Notes under the pieces: model-generated
Databases searched by the model: none
What the model saw: the letters and a program-made list of their open reading frames with translations, nothing else
What the model was told of the DNA's origin: nothing
Part shown: one piece after another, positions 18,369-30,822 of the stretch
Layout: each line of letters starts with the position of its first letter
Numbering within the stretch: the first letter of the stretch is position 1
Origin: Thamnaconus septentrionalis
Taxonomy: Eukaryota; Chordata; Actinopteri; Tetraodontiformes; Monacanthidae
Length of the DNA stretch: 64,000 nucleotides
Assembly (NCBI GenBank): GCA_009823395.1
Contig: CM020516.1
Span: 3,019,501 to 3,083,500 of the forward strand
Reading direction: 5' to 3'
Position numbers and translations under genes: made by a program

Positions 18369-19984
18369 AAGATCTGCTTCCTCAACTCTCTAGGAACGTA
18401 GCCCCACCCACCACAGCATCACATGACCACTCACTCACTCCCAACACAGTGTGTGTGGCACAACACTACTGAGTGTGTGTCTGTTGTGTTGTGTTGTGCT
18501 GTGGTGCAGCTGTGACGCAGCTCCACAGTGGTGGAAGGACACCAAGCTGCCGCCCTGGTTGAATTATTTACAGCATGGATCGATCTGTACAGTCACAGGA
18601 CGAGCGAAGCCTCAACGGCAGGCCGACGACCTTCAGCGGCGAGGACAAGGTCAAGACCGCAACCTTGCAGAGAGGACGTGAAGTTCTTGTATCGACGGAA
18701 AGACCGCAGAAGCAGCAGCAGCAGCAGCGCATTTAGCCCTCTGCTGACAGCTTTCCCACTAAAACTCTGAGTTTGGAGTCAACAAGTGGTGTCAGTGAAG
18801 CCCTTTGTGACCTCACAGGGGGGACTGAATTGTCGAACTGAGTGTTTGAGCCCACTGAGAGAGACGACCGGAGAGGGAAAAGTGTGGAAGAGTCAATTAA
18901 ATTCTGATCAGTCGTTGATCAGTGACCTTTGAACTCCCAGTGTGGTGACCAGAAAAGGTTTCCATCAGATTTTCAGCTAATAAGGCAAACTACAAAACTA
19001 CAGCCACTGGGTGTCCACACTCAGAGCAGCCAGACACATGAAGCTGGACCTGTCGCACCAGGTCCTGGTCCTGGTCTCCCTCAAGGTCAAATCCAGGAGG
19101 GAAAAACTGCTGGGTGGAGAACATGTGCAGGGTGGAGGAGGTGAAGAATCGTCCCTCTGTGTTGCTCTCCTCCCTTTTACTGCCTTTATTTATCTGCAGC
19201 GAGGAGGTTGGACGTATGGAGGGAGGAGGTGGGGGAGGGGAGGAGAGAGGGGGAGGGAGGGCTGCATGTTTTCCTTCCCTGCTCAGCCACTCCGTCTCCA
19301 GGCTGCCAGGGGGGAGAAAAAGGTGGAGGAGGGAGGGAGGGAGGCAGGCAGACGGAGGAGAGCCGCTGGAAACGTGAAATCTGATCCCCTTCCTTACCTC
19401 CTCCTCCTCCTCCTCCACTGCCACCTCGCCAGAGAGCCTCCGACAGTAATCTGATCCTCCGCCTCCCAGTCTGGAGGCATGGGGGAGGGGGAGGTCCTTC
19501 CCAGGAGGGAGGAAGAAGAGAAGAGATGGAGGCAGGAGCAGGAGAAGAGAAGAAAAGAAAAGGAAAGGAAAGGATAGAAGGTGAGGAGGGACACGTCTGT
19601 CAAACATGTGAAGGTTCCTCCTGGTTCTAATAAAGAAAGAAAGAGGCGGCAGGATGGAGAGAAGCAGAACCAGATGGAGGAAATCAAAGACGGAATAGAA
19701 GAAAGAAGTCATGTGACCGAAGAAGGTCTGAGAACGCCATCGACTTCTGGAAGCTGCAGAGGCCAAACACCTGAGGTGGAGGAGCAGGACCTCGCAGTTC
19801 TGCCGATTGGCTGGTGCGGATTGGAGTTAGCGTGCTGCTGGCTAGCTAAGCTAAGCTAGCACCTTCACACGGAAGCGTGGACGCACGGTGATGACATCAC
19901 CATCGAGGCGGTGTGACGGTTGGAGGTCGACTTTCATTCCAACTGTTATTTCAGTCACATAGTCGCCTGTGGAATGTACAGCTG

Positions 19985-20027
<43 letters not shown>

Positions 20028-21908
20028 AACTTTCATTGCTCGAAGCCCCTCCCCCTCCTCTCTCACCGACTACAGGTTTAGCCCTGTTATGTTTGTGAGC
20101 ACCAAAACACACACACACACACGAACATACAACTTCTTCTTCTTCTCCTCTGAACCGGACCAATCAGCTGCCTGCGTCCGTCAGCGCTCACACACACACA
20201 CACACAGATTGTATCAGACTGGTGCATTTAGACATAGACATAAAGAATCTTGGCTGTTTGACTCAAGGAACGTTCCACCACCCTGAAGGATTCTGGGAAA
20301 AATCTGGGCCACCAGATCGTCAACACGCAGCCTTCAGAGGGCGACGCTATTGGCGCTGAATCCACCAAACTTTCATCCACTGACTCAGTGGTGTGTTTAT
20401 TCAGACTTTTACACTGACAAGACAGCGACGGGTAACTACACTAAACTAAACTGGTCACGACGGTTCACTACACTGGACTGGTTAGTTGAGGCTGTGATCT
20501 TGCTGATCACAGAGCAGGAACTTGTTCCAAAAATAAATGGTTTATTTAAAACGGATGGTTTATTTCTTTTCCTTCCTAAAGAAGACAAAATGAAAAATCT
20601 ATGTACATGTGTACATTACAAACAGGTGGAAAACAAGGTTTGCTTTCCACATCCCACAAATGAGAAAATCTTGTTGCTATGGAGTGATAAAGGTAGTTTA
20701 CCGCCAAGTGATGTTCACTTGGGTTTTTTTTCGCATAAATACTCCTGAAACTGTCCAATCGTCATTATTGATTATGAATGAATCTGTGTTTTGTTAACTT
20801 CTGTTAACTCTCAAACTCAGTGAAGGATATTTAACACGGCAGGGCAAGCAGACCTCCAACACCACTGTTGTTGTTTTGCCGCTGCCAAGGTGTCCCTGAT
20901 TTGGACTCCCAACACAAATATTAAAGGATCTCATTTATAAAACAACGACGACGACGACAACCACCACAAAAACTGAGATAACAACAAACACGATACACTT
21001 GACTGAAACCAGGATTCCAATGTGAAAACAGATAGGAAACACAGCTCCCCCCCTTTGACTGTTAAATCAGAGGCAGTTAGCCGACGAGGCTAACTGCATT
21101 AGCAAACAAACAAGTTTCGACGGGAAGCACACAGCTATGTTTAAAAAAAACAGACACAATTGTCTTTCAGATTCGTTCAAAGGAAAATAAATTCTTTTCT
21201 GACGTCACAAGTCTCAAAGTTTGAAAGGGGGGAGCGATTGCGAGAAGTGTTTACCTCAATTACCTAAAGTTTCGCAAAACAATCAAAATGGACGCAAATG
21301 TCTCACATTAAAATATTTGTTTCTTGTGTTTTTGAGACTACGACATTAATTTCACGTTGTTTTCAAAGTTTAGCGACGAGCGGTGGGAACTTTACGTAAA
21401 AGTTAGCTAACGCGGCTAACGAGCGATCAACAATGGCTAAAAATATTCAAAGTGTTCCAGCAAAAACAAGAGAAAATGTGACTGAAGTCGCTTTTTAAGT
21501 GTGACGGTTCTGGAGTATGTGTGCTAAATCGAGTTTATAACCGTGAAATAAATCACTTTGCGCCGCAGAAGCGACGAAATGAACTTTTTTTTTCCACGAC
21601 AGCAAGTCGGATGGCTCCGTCTACCTCCTGACGTCCCCTCACAAAACAAATCTCTTCGCCGAACGCAGATTTTTTTTTAATGATTAATCTCACCCCCGGA
21701 TCCCTAAAATATACACCGACAGCTTCTGAAGCGACATAACTATTTTTAACACACCGAGTCAAAAACCACACACACGCAATTACATCTCGTCGCGCCGTCA
21801 ACCACGAAACATTTCTACCTCAGACGCTGTCGTCGCAGCACATAGACGGAGCCCAACAGTCGGAGCGCAGGTTGGAAGTTTCTCTGGCTGTGTTCGATTC
21901 AGACTCAC

Positions 21909-22350
21909 CTTTCTCCTCCTCCTCCTCCTCCTCCTCCTCCTCGTTCTTCTTCTTCACCTCCTCCTCCCGCTCTTCTCCTTTTGTTTCACCAAATCTCTCC
22001 CGCCGACTTTGCGCAGCTTTCCACTTTATTTCGCACTCCCGCTCCACGTCGGTATCTCCATCCAGACGGAGGGCGGCGGTGGAAGAACTACTGGTTCGCT
22101 CTGGCTCTGCTTCGGGATCTGGGACTCGGCGTCGCACTCGTCGGCTCGTCGCTCTGCGGTCGGTGGGGCCGCTTTGATGATGGACGGGAGCGAATACCAA
22201 ACCCTCGAAGATCGTCTCTGAGGAGGCAGACCTCCGACTACAGCTCGGCTTCTTCGAAGACCTGGCTTGCAAGTCCGATGCGGCGGCTCGTTGACGCAGC
22301 CGCAGTGCGTATGTGCGTGTGCGTGGCTCCACCGAATACAAAAATCCGTC
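21909..22350 (-). promoter_or_regulatory. CpG-rich block with strong donor: candidate noncoding first exon of bmpr1a
   Basis: Reading the minus strand, CpG-rich sequence with short GC motifs ends in a purine-rich tract and a consensus donor, GAAAG|GTGAGTCTG, with the last exon base at 21909. No TATA box is visible. An open frame crosses it (Arg/Glu-rich), but it has no recognisable domain and ends in repeat-coded poly-Glu. The next minus-strand coding exon downstream is the bmpr1a ATG exon at 14261, which needs an upstream leader exon. BMPR1A is known in mammals for distant noncoding 5' exons. The link is inferred; a separate lncRNA promoter is the alternative. Confidence 0.4.
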
Positions 22351-22424
22351 CGTCCGTCTTCTGTACCCGGTTTCTGCTGCACTCACAGGGTTGGCGGGAC
22401 TCTGCTGGAGCCTGTCACAGCTGT

Positions 22425-22660
22425 CAGGGGTTCGAAAGGAGAGTTACACCCTGGACAGGTCGCCAGTTCATCACAGGGCAACATAGAAAGACCAACATAC
22501 AACCATTCACACTCACAAACACAAACAAATTTCGAGTTCCCAATTCATCTGACAAGCCCACGCAGACACAGGGAGAACATGCAAAACTCCACACAGAAAG
22601 CCCCCCTGGCCAGGGGTTGAACCCACAACCTTCTTGCTTATAACATTGCAGCACTGTGTC
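22425..22660. repeat. Interspersed repeat family E (retroposon-tail type), copy 1
   Basis: It carries ACCCTGGACAGGTCGCCAGT, ACCATTCACACTCACA, CAGGGAGAACATGCAAA and a CAACCTTCTTGCTT end. This layout is widespread in fish as a non-LTR retroposon 3' segment. A related piece is at 47170-47335. Confidence 0.5.
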
Positions 22661-24748
22661 GCCTGAATACAAAAATAAACATATGTAACATATATAGCCA
22701 TCAGATTTGAGAAGAGTAGATGGCCATCTCCTTTTCTCAGTCACTATTTAAAGTCGATGACTTGCAAATTTTTGTGCACATCTAAAATAGTTAAACACTC
22801 AATTTCTTTATTTCAATTTCTTTGTTCATGTAAATTCAGAGTTCCTATTAAATACTAATACAGGTCATAAACACACAATGAAGTTCAATAACTACCAGAT
22901 AGTGAAAGTTGAGGTTATCCTGAAATAATGGGCTGAAACATTGACTCATTGCATTTTTTTGTTGACAATTCTACATCCATAAAATACAATATGTCCACGC
23001 GGCCTTTGTATTATTCGTGTCCTAAGAGGGTTTAACTAACTCAATGAAGTGAAGTTGGTCAAGTTGTTTTTTTGCTGTCCACCAACACGACAGAGTGAGA
23101 GCTCTGTCATCTCGTTTCATCTCTGATTTCAATCTTGGCCTTCGGGAGAGCGACCCATTCGCCCCCTGCTGACGGGACATGAACATGGGGCTCTCCGACC
23201 TTTTTTTTTTTTTTTTTTGTGTTAATTTCAGAACTGAAGAAGCCGTCCGAGTGAAAGGCGAAACGGTCTTCAGGAACAAGACATAAGACTCCATCATTGT
23301 TATATTACAAATTCATGTGTGTGTGTTTATTTGTGTGACTTCTCAAAATTTTTCAACGACAGGCACTCTTCAGCAATGTCAACTTTATTCATTTATGCGG
23401 CACAGACATCCGTGGCTACGCGCTAAAAACCTCTTCAACAAACACGGAGGGGCGGGGGCCGTCGCGGCCGTACTCCACTCGTCGTCACGTGATCGCACGG
23501 TCACCTGTGACAACTGCGACGTCGCAACCCCTCTACATGCGGTGGCACACAGTGACCAAGAAAAAAAACACAAACAAACAACCTTCTGTGTGCACACATT
23601 CACTCTCTGAAACACACAACGGTAGAAAATACACAATGAGATGAGAAGTGGTGGCTTGAAAACACTTCCGGGATTAAAAGTGGAAACACTCCTGACTCAC
23701 GCACACAAAGGCATCCTCACTTCCTGTGATACACTTTCGAAGTACACAACGTTTCAGAACCACGTGTGTCTCTCTGCAGGGTTAATTCACGGGCTGTTAT
23801 CCAATAGATGGCAGCAGCGACACCTTGATCGCCCCGCCCGCCCCCTGGTGGCCGTATGCTGAACAACAGCTCAGCAGATGGGGCAAAACTAAAAAAAACT
23901 TAAAAAAAAAAAAATACAAAAATAAAAAAACCAAAATTTCACATCAACAGCAACAACAAAAGTGTCCAGAGATGGCTTTCTGTTATTTTATGTGCCTGAC
24001 GCCTTTTGGAGTTTCGCCATCAAAGTGGAAAACACATTGATGTGGGCGCTTGTGAGGACCCGTGCCAATGTGAACAGGAACTTTCGTGAGTCGTTTTTTT
24101 TTTTTAACTACATTTATTTTTAAAATAAATGTGAATAAACACCTGAACAGCGACAGAATAAATAAATGTGAGGTGTGGAAGAATTTGAAGGATGAAAAAA
24201 GAAACAAAGCCGGTGAATCCAAAGAGCAACAAACAGCAGTGACCTTATGACCTGTGGACGCCTGGTGATCATGTGACCCACATAGCACCACCTGAGCAAT
24301 AGGATGATGTTCTTTAGTCTGACTGCTCAGGTCACATGATCAGGTCAAAGAGCCGGGACAGAGTGAGACTGAGCAGCAGGTGTGTGTGTGTGTGTGTGTT
24401 TGTGTGTGATTGTGTGTGTGTGTGTGTGTGTGTCCTCAATCATCTGAAATGTTAGTAAATAAATCATGTGCCTGCAGCGTTAACATGTATTCAGTCATTA
24501 ACATCTAACTGTGAGATAGTTACTGTGTTTGGTGATCCAGGCCTCCACCAGGTGGCAGCACAGAGTCACACTGAACCAATAGGAAGTTAAAAACATGAGT
24601 GGTCAGGTGGCAGCAGCAGCACCAGTTGCTTCTTCTTCTTCTTCTTCTTCTTCTTCTTCTTTTTCTTCTTCTTCTTCTGATTCACGCACAAACAAAGAGA
24701 AGTGTGAAACCAAAGTGGGCGGAGCTTCCGCATGGCGGCGGCGGCGAG
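22661..24748. other. ldb3 3' flank / 3' UTR region
   Basis: No coding exon is seen. Contents are AT-rich unique sequence, a T-run with an adjacent hairpin-rich motif (23205-23290), A-runs at 23905-23935, (TG)n at 24381-24432 and a (TTC)n tract at 24627-24680 close to the ldb3 stop codon. TTTATT hexamers near 24111 could be minus-strand poly(A) signals for ldb3. Confidence 0.45.
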
Positions 24749-24849
24749 CTACACGTTGATGGCGTGAGCGTGTTTCTTGCACAGAGGTTTGTCCTTCTTG
24801 GAGTAGAAGGGCTGGCCCTCCAGGTTGATGTGGCACACCTGGGATCACA

Positions 24850-24891
<42 letters not shown>

Positions 24892-24895
24892 CAAT
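24627..24895. repeat. (TTC)n and (CA)n flanking the ldb3 last exon
   Basis: (CTT)n covers about 24627-24680, in the 3' UTR side. (CA)n at about 24851-24890 becomes a sense-strand (TG)n just upstream of the last acceptor (GATCCCAG). Confidence 0.9.
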
Positions 24896-27800
24896 GATTA
24901 ACACATTCCTAAACAGTCCTAAACGTCAACATTTCAGTACAAGCGAAATAAAACACTTATTTATATATTTATATATATATATACACATATATATAAATGA
25001 ATATATACATTATTTCTTTATTTCTTTTGAAATCACTCTATGCACTCGTTATATTAATTCTTCTCTTTGCACTGTGTATGCTGCTGTAACTATGCAAATT
25101 TCCCCAATGTGGAATAAATAAAGGCATTCTTCTTCATCCTCTTCTTCTTCGACTTGGTCTTCGTCTTCTTCTTACCGCGCAGACGAAGCAGGTGTCGTGC
25201 CAGGTGTGGCCCAGCGCCTCAATGAACTTGTCTCCAGCCTCCACCGGGAAGTCGCAGCCGTGACACTTGGTACTGAACAGGGCCACGTAATCTGATGGAC
25301 AGACATTGGGAGGTTACGGTCCGTTTGACCTCTGAGCCCGGAGGTCAGCGAGGGCGGGGCAACATCCTCATCCCACTTACCTTTCTCGCAGTACGGCTCT
25401 CCGTCCTCCATGTGGAAGAGGCTGTTGCCAAACGGCTTCCCGCAGGCGGCGCACACAAAGCAGGTGGTGTGCCACGTCTGGCGCAGAGCGTGCATCACTT
25501 CCTGTCTCACGCACATCACACATCACACAACACACACAGTGGGAGTGAGAATAAAGTCGACACACCTGCGGGCAACAGCTGATCGTCTGTAGTGCACAGG
25601 TAGACAGCAAAGGTGTGTCCAGGTGTGTTCATGTGCAGGTGTGTACGAGATGTATTTACAGGTGTGTACAAGATGTATTTACAGGTGTGTACAAGATGTA
25701 TTTACAGGTGTGTGATGAGGGGTAGAGGTTTATTTACAGGTGTATACCGGGTGTAGAGGTGTGGACAGGTGTGCACAGGTTTACAGTATTTACAGGTGTG
25801 TACCGGGTATAGAGGTGTGTACAGGTGTGTGCAGGTGTGTGCAGGTTTGTAGAGGTATGTTCAGTTGTGTACAGGTGTGTACAGGTGTATTTAAAGGTGT
25901 GTACAGATGTATTTACGGGTATGTAATGGGTGTAGAGGTGTGTAGAGGTGTAATTCCAAGTGTGCAACAGGGTGTAGAGGTGTGTCCAGGTGGGATCAGG
26001 TGTGATAAGGTGTGTCCAGGTGCACTCCTCACCCCCATGACCTTGGAGTTGCAGCGGGCACAAGTGGGGGCGAAGAACTCCTCATAGCAGTTCTCGCAGT
26101 AGACACTGTTCTGCTCCTCCACAAAGCTAATGTCAGCCAATGAGGTGTGGCAGTAGTGGCAGTTGAACTCCTCCGGGTGCCACGAGCGGCCCAGAGCCAC
26201 CAGGAAGGGACCCCTGGGGAGCAGGAGGTCAGGGGTCAGGGTAAGGGTCAGGGTCAGGGTTAAGGTCAGGATGAGAATCGGGGTCAGGGTGAGGATTGGG
26301 GTCTGGGTCAGGGTCGAACTCGGGGTAAAGGATCAGGGTCAGGGTGAGGGTGAGGGTTAGGTTCAGGGTCAAAGTCAGAGTCAGGGATCAGCATCAGGGT
26401 TAGGACCAGGACTAGGGTCAGGGATCAGGGTCAGGGGTGAGGGGTCGAGGGACTCACCTGATGACACTGTTGCAGGCTCCACACAGTGGCGTGCGGCTGC
26501 TGGCCGCGAACCTCTCTGCCCTCTGGGCCACGCCCCTCGCCACTGGGGAGAAGGGGGTCATGGGGGCGGGGCTGGGTGCTGGAGGGGCGGCGGGGGAGGG
26601 GTTGGGGACGTACATGGGTGGAGGGGGTGCAGCCTGGGGCAGCGGCACCACCTTGGAGCTGGTGGTGGTGGTCTTGCCGGGGTCAAACTTGCCCGCAAAG
26701 TTGGGGTCGGCCACCCATGGGGGTCGGTTGGAGGGGGAGGGGGCAGCTGGGGGCGGGGCTGCTGCAGGAGCCGGAGCCGGAGCCGGAGCCGGAGCAGGTG
26801 CAGGTGCAGGTGCAGGACCAGGGACCGGAGCTAAAGAGATGAGGTGGAGAGCAGAGGTCGCGCTAGACTTTGTTGTTCCCGGTCATTTTGAACGATTTCA
26901 AATATTTCGTCGTGATCCATTAACACCCGTCAATTATACTTAACAATTAACAAGATGGATATATTCTGTGATACATTCTAGGAAACATTCACGTAAACCT
27001 TAGCTAAATCTAGTAGGTCCTAATTATAATAAGGATGGTGAAAATTTTCACCAGTGCAGAACTCCCACATGAACATAGGCTTTTCTATGACCTCAAGTAT
27101 TTTGTGATGTTACATGTCGACGAAGTCACTCTAAGAGTCGGGTTTTAATTGCACCGTTTCACACCGTCTTCCTGGTCCCCAGGGACTCATGTGCCTGCTA
27201 GCACATCATCGAAACGGGCTTTTTAAAGACACTTCTGACGCTCATCTGCCGGAACGTTTTCTTTAGAGTGAAGCCACCGAGGTCGTGCATCAACTGCGTT
27301 CTCTTGGCTTCTGCTCTTCTCTGTGCTTATTTGATGTTAACGGTGTTGGTGAACGTTGTCCAGCGAAGGCAACACGCTTGTGATTGGCTGAGGTCAGGTG
27401 TGGGTGCGTGAGAGTGCGGAAGTGGGAGGGAGCGCCGCTGATGCAGAGGAGCTGTCTGACTTCTGTCTGTCGGAAGGGAACGTTACATTATGCTTATTGC
27501 CACCAAGTGGTCAAGGGGGTGAATTGCAACCTGTCAAAATGACCGACGGCCTTCAGATTTTTTCAACACGTTCGGTTAGCGGTTCTCACCTGGCTGGGAG
27601 GGGTAGATACAGGCGGTGCTGACCACCTTGGGTGGGGCGGAGCCAACCGGGATCTGGATGGAGCTCTGCTGCGTGGGTGGGAACTGTTGCATGGGCGGGG
27701 CCTGCTGGAACTGTTGCATGGGTGGGACCTGCTGGAACTGTTGCATGGGCGGGGCCTGCTGGAACTGCTGCATGGGTGGGGCCTGCTGGAACTGTTGCAT

Positions 27801-29223
27801 GGGCGGGGCCTGCTGGTACTGCTGCGGGACTGGCTGGTAGTACTGGGGAGGCGGGGCTTGTGGCGGGGGGGCGAAGTGGCTGCGGAAGAAGAAGAAGATG
27901 GAGAAGGAGAAGAGGAAGAAGGTTTCACTCCGAGCTGGAGAACTTTCAACTAGAGCAGGCATGGGCAAACTATGGCCCGGGGGCCATATGCGGCCAATGA
28001 AGCTTTTTAATCTGGCCTGCCAACTTGAAGAAATGATATAAATAGAGTTAAAGTTTGTCCACTCCTGGACCAGAGTGTTAGTGAGGTCAACCAGAGCGCC
28101 ACCGTGTGGCCACCGGCGGTTAGTGCAGAAGTTAGATGAGTCAAGGGTTTGAATCCTTTGAATCAGGAGTCAGGATCCAGTACGGACTGACATCACCATC
28201 CAGTACTGAAGCCTGGACTCAACTTCCTGTTTGTGGGAGGGGTTAAAATGGCTGCTGGGCGGTGGCAAAGCCAACAGGAAGCTGCACATGGTCCACTTCC
28301 TGTGGATACCTGTGGGGGGCAGCCTTGTGCTGGAGGGCGTAGCCAGAGGCCGAGAGTCGCTTCAGGCTGTAGAGACACAACAACAGCAGGTCACGTGACC
28401 GGCTGGGCAGCGCAGCGGTGCCCCCTGCTGGCCGCTGGTGCTATTGCATATTGAGGTTTCCATGACAACAGACTCGAGCACCCGAGCACGGAGAGAAAAA
28501 TCTGAAACTGGCCTCTGGAAGAGGCGGGAGACCAAACATCGACAAGCTCACAGCAAACAAATATTACACAATCACACCTACAGGGGGGCAGGAGGGACAA
28601 AAATAAGATGTGGGGACCAGGAACACTTTTCAGTTAAATCCATATGATTAATTAGACTACTTTAAATACAGCTTATTTATTGAGCTATCATGAATTATTC
28701 TATTCAATCAAACATAATAACATTTGTTCAATTTAAGAAATATATATAGCAAACACCTTCAACTTTAATTTTGAGGGGGAAAATAATAAAAAGTTAAATG
28801 AATAAAATAAATATTTCATATTTTTTTGTTTTTCTTTATGTCTTTTATGTTTAATGAGTCATGAAGTCAATGGTCCTTTTTCTTAACATGAGATTTAAAG
28901 TTAAAGCCAAAGCCTGTAGTGCTGCCCCCTGGTGGCCGGCTGCAGTTAGTGGTTGGAACACAGTTGTGAGCTTTTGGCGGCTAACTGCGCCTGACGAGCT
29001 GGTGAGTGAGATGAGCGCCACCCGTGGCTGAATAACATGAATTACCTGATGGAGGCGGAGCCGGATGAAATTGGTTCGGAGTCACCGGGTAGCATGGTGG
29101 GCGGAGCAGCGGGCGGAGCAGCGGGGGCGGAGCCAGCAGCGGGGGCGGAGCCAGCAGCCAGCTCGGCACAGCTGCAGCAGCGCAGAGGAGTTAGAGGCAG
29201 TGAGAGAGGGGATGTGAGCAGGT

Positions 29224-29268
<45 letters not shown>

Positions 29269-29497
29269 GCACTCCAATGAAGGGGGCAGTTAAGGAGCTG
29301 CAGCGTTATTAGTGCTGTGTCTGCTGCGGCTGCTGCTGTGTGTGCGTGTGTTGTAGTGCAAGTTGTGTAAATTAAAACCATGTTTTGTGTGTTGTGTGCT
29401 TCCTGTCTGAGACTGAGTTGTGGTGAAAAAAAACTCATAGTCCTGGGAAAGGAGGAAAAAAACCCTGAACATTCTGCTCCCAGTGATTCACTGCAGG

Positions 29498-29540
<43 letters not shown>

Positions 29541-29621
29541 GATCGATGCAGCCTAATGGAGGGATGATTAAATAAGTGCACAGAGAGCTTCATCCATCAC
29601 ACAGAGTGGAGGAGGGACAGT

Positions 29622-29652
<31 letters not shown>

Positions 29653-30780
29653 TATTATTATCATCGTCCCACTGGTCCAGAAGGAGGCTGGTCTGTCCTC
29701 CAGCGCCCTCAACTGGTGAAAGCCATCATGTATTTTCACAATAACAACAAGAGTCAATGTGAGATCTAGTCCTGCATGTCCAGGTGTTGCAGAGGCTCTG
29801 GTCCATGGTCTCCTGCATCCCTGTTCTTCTTGATCGTCCTCCAGCTCTCTCTCTCTCTTCTCTCTCTCTCTCACTGGTCTTACTGGTGTCTCCATCTCCA
29901 GATGGCCTGAGCTCAGACCGCTGGGCGGGGTTAGGGGGGCTGATAAGGTGGTGTAGGGTGGAGTGGGCTTTTGTGTGCACAGGTGAGGAGCCAGTGAGGG
30001 GATGGGGCTGGACGAGAGGTTGGGGGGGCCTTCAGCAGCTCCGGGGGGGGGGGAGTGGAGCTTCTGATGCCTACCTGCTCCGTCTCAGCACCTCCTCCTC
30101 CTCCTCCTCCTCCTCCTCCTGCAGCTGCTCCTCTGGACCTGGAAGAGACAGGAAGGCAGCAGGAAGTCAGCTCCATCACACCCCTTCTAGGTCTTTTTGC
30201 TGATCTTTGAGTGTTAGCATGCTAAGAAAACAAGAAGAGGTGTCGATAGTTTCATCAGGTTGAAACCAGCTGAGGACCAGCAACTGGGTCTTACCGGTCT
30301 CGGTTCCAGTCACGTGGGCCAGGACCCGGAACGTCTTGGACTGCATGTTGACGCTGCGGCGCCCCCTATCGGCCAGTTCCGCTTCCCTGTCGGCGTTCTG
30401 GACAGCCTGATAGACGGGGGAGGAGCTGTCTGCCTCTCTAACTGGGACAGTACTGCAACCACACACAGGGGGGCGCCAGCCGCAGCAGAACAAGATGAGC
30501 ACCGAGGGTGAAATCTGACGTTTCTACTGGCTGAGCAGCAGGAAGTGGGCATGGTCACAGGTGAGGAGGTGCGGTTTGGTTGAGGTGAGAGGAGGGCGGC
30601 CAGAAGAAGGAGGAAGTTCAGAACATTCAGCTGGACCAGTTCAACCCAGTGGTCACACACACTGGTCTGGTCTGGTTGTGTGTGAGTGGTGGTCACATGA
30701 CACCTGCAGGAGGCCAATCAGTGTGTGTGTGGAGTGGATGAGGAGACCGTTTGGCGTACACAGACCATAACTGAACAAAT

Positions 30781-30822
<42 letters not shown>

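Larger units (their letters stand above)
14262..21900. other. Region upstream of the bmpr1a ATG exon: repeats, no coding exon found
   Basis: The ATG exon at 14261 is preceded by an acceptor (GCTGCAG|GATGG), so an upstream noncoding exon must exist. One small candidate exon, bounded by CTGCAG and CTG|GTGAGA, is at about 14446-14469. The rest is microsatellites, a family A element (15591-15920), a CAG/CTC-rich block (16018-16135), a minisatellite (17880-18180) and unique sequence at 19870-21900 that turns CpG-richer to the right. Long ORFs at 18990-19766 and 20350-20748 have no recognisable domain. Confidence 0.45.

Noticed and set aside
18990..19766. 258-codon minus-strand ORF
   Set aside because: Made largely of pyrimidine-rich low-complexity sequence (Leu/Ser/Pro/Phe); opposite and overlapping frames are also open; nothing recognisable.
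20350..20748. 132-codon plus-strand ORF
   Set aside because: Varied composition but no recognised domain, no splice partners and no promoter evidence; unlikely to be a gene.
21820..22386. 188-codon Arg/Glu-rich ORF in the CpG block
   Set aside because: No domain match, ends in repeat-coded poly-Glu and extends past a perfect donor site; better explained as noncoding exon and intron.
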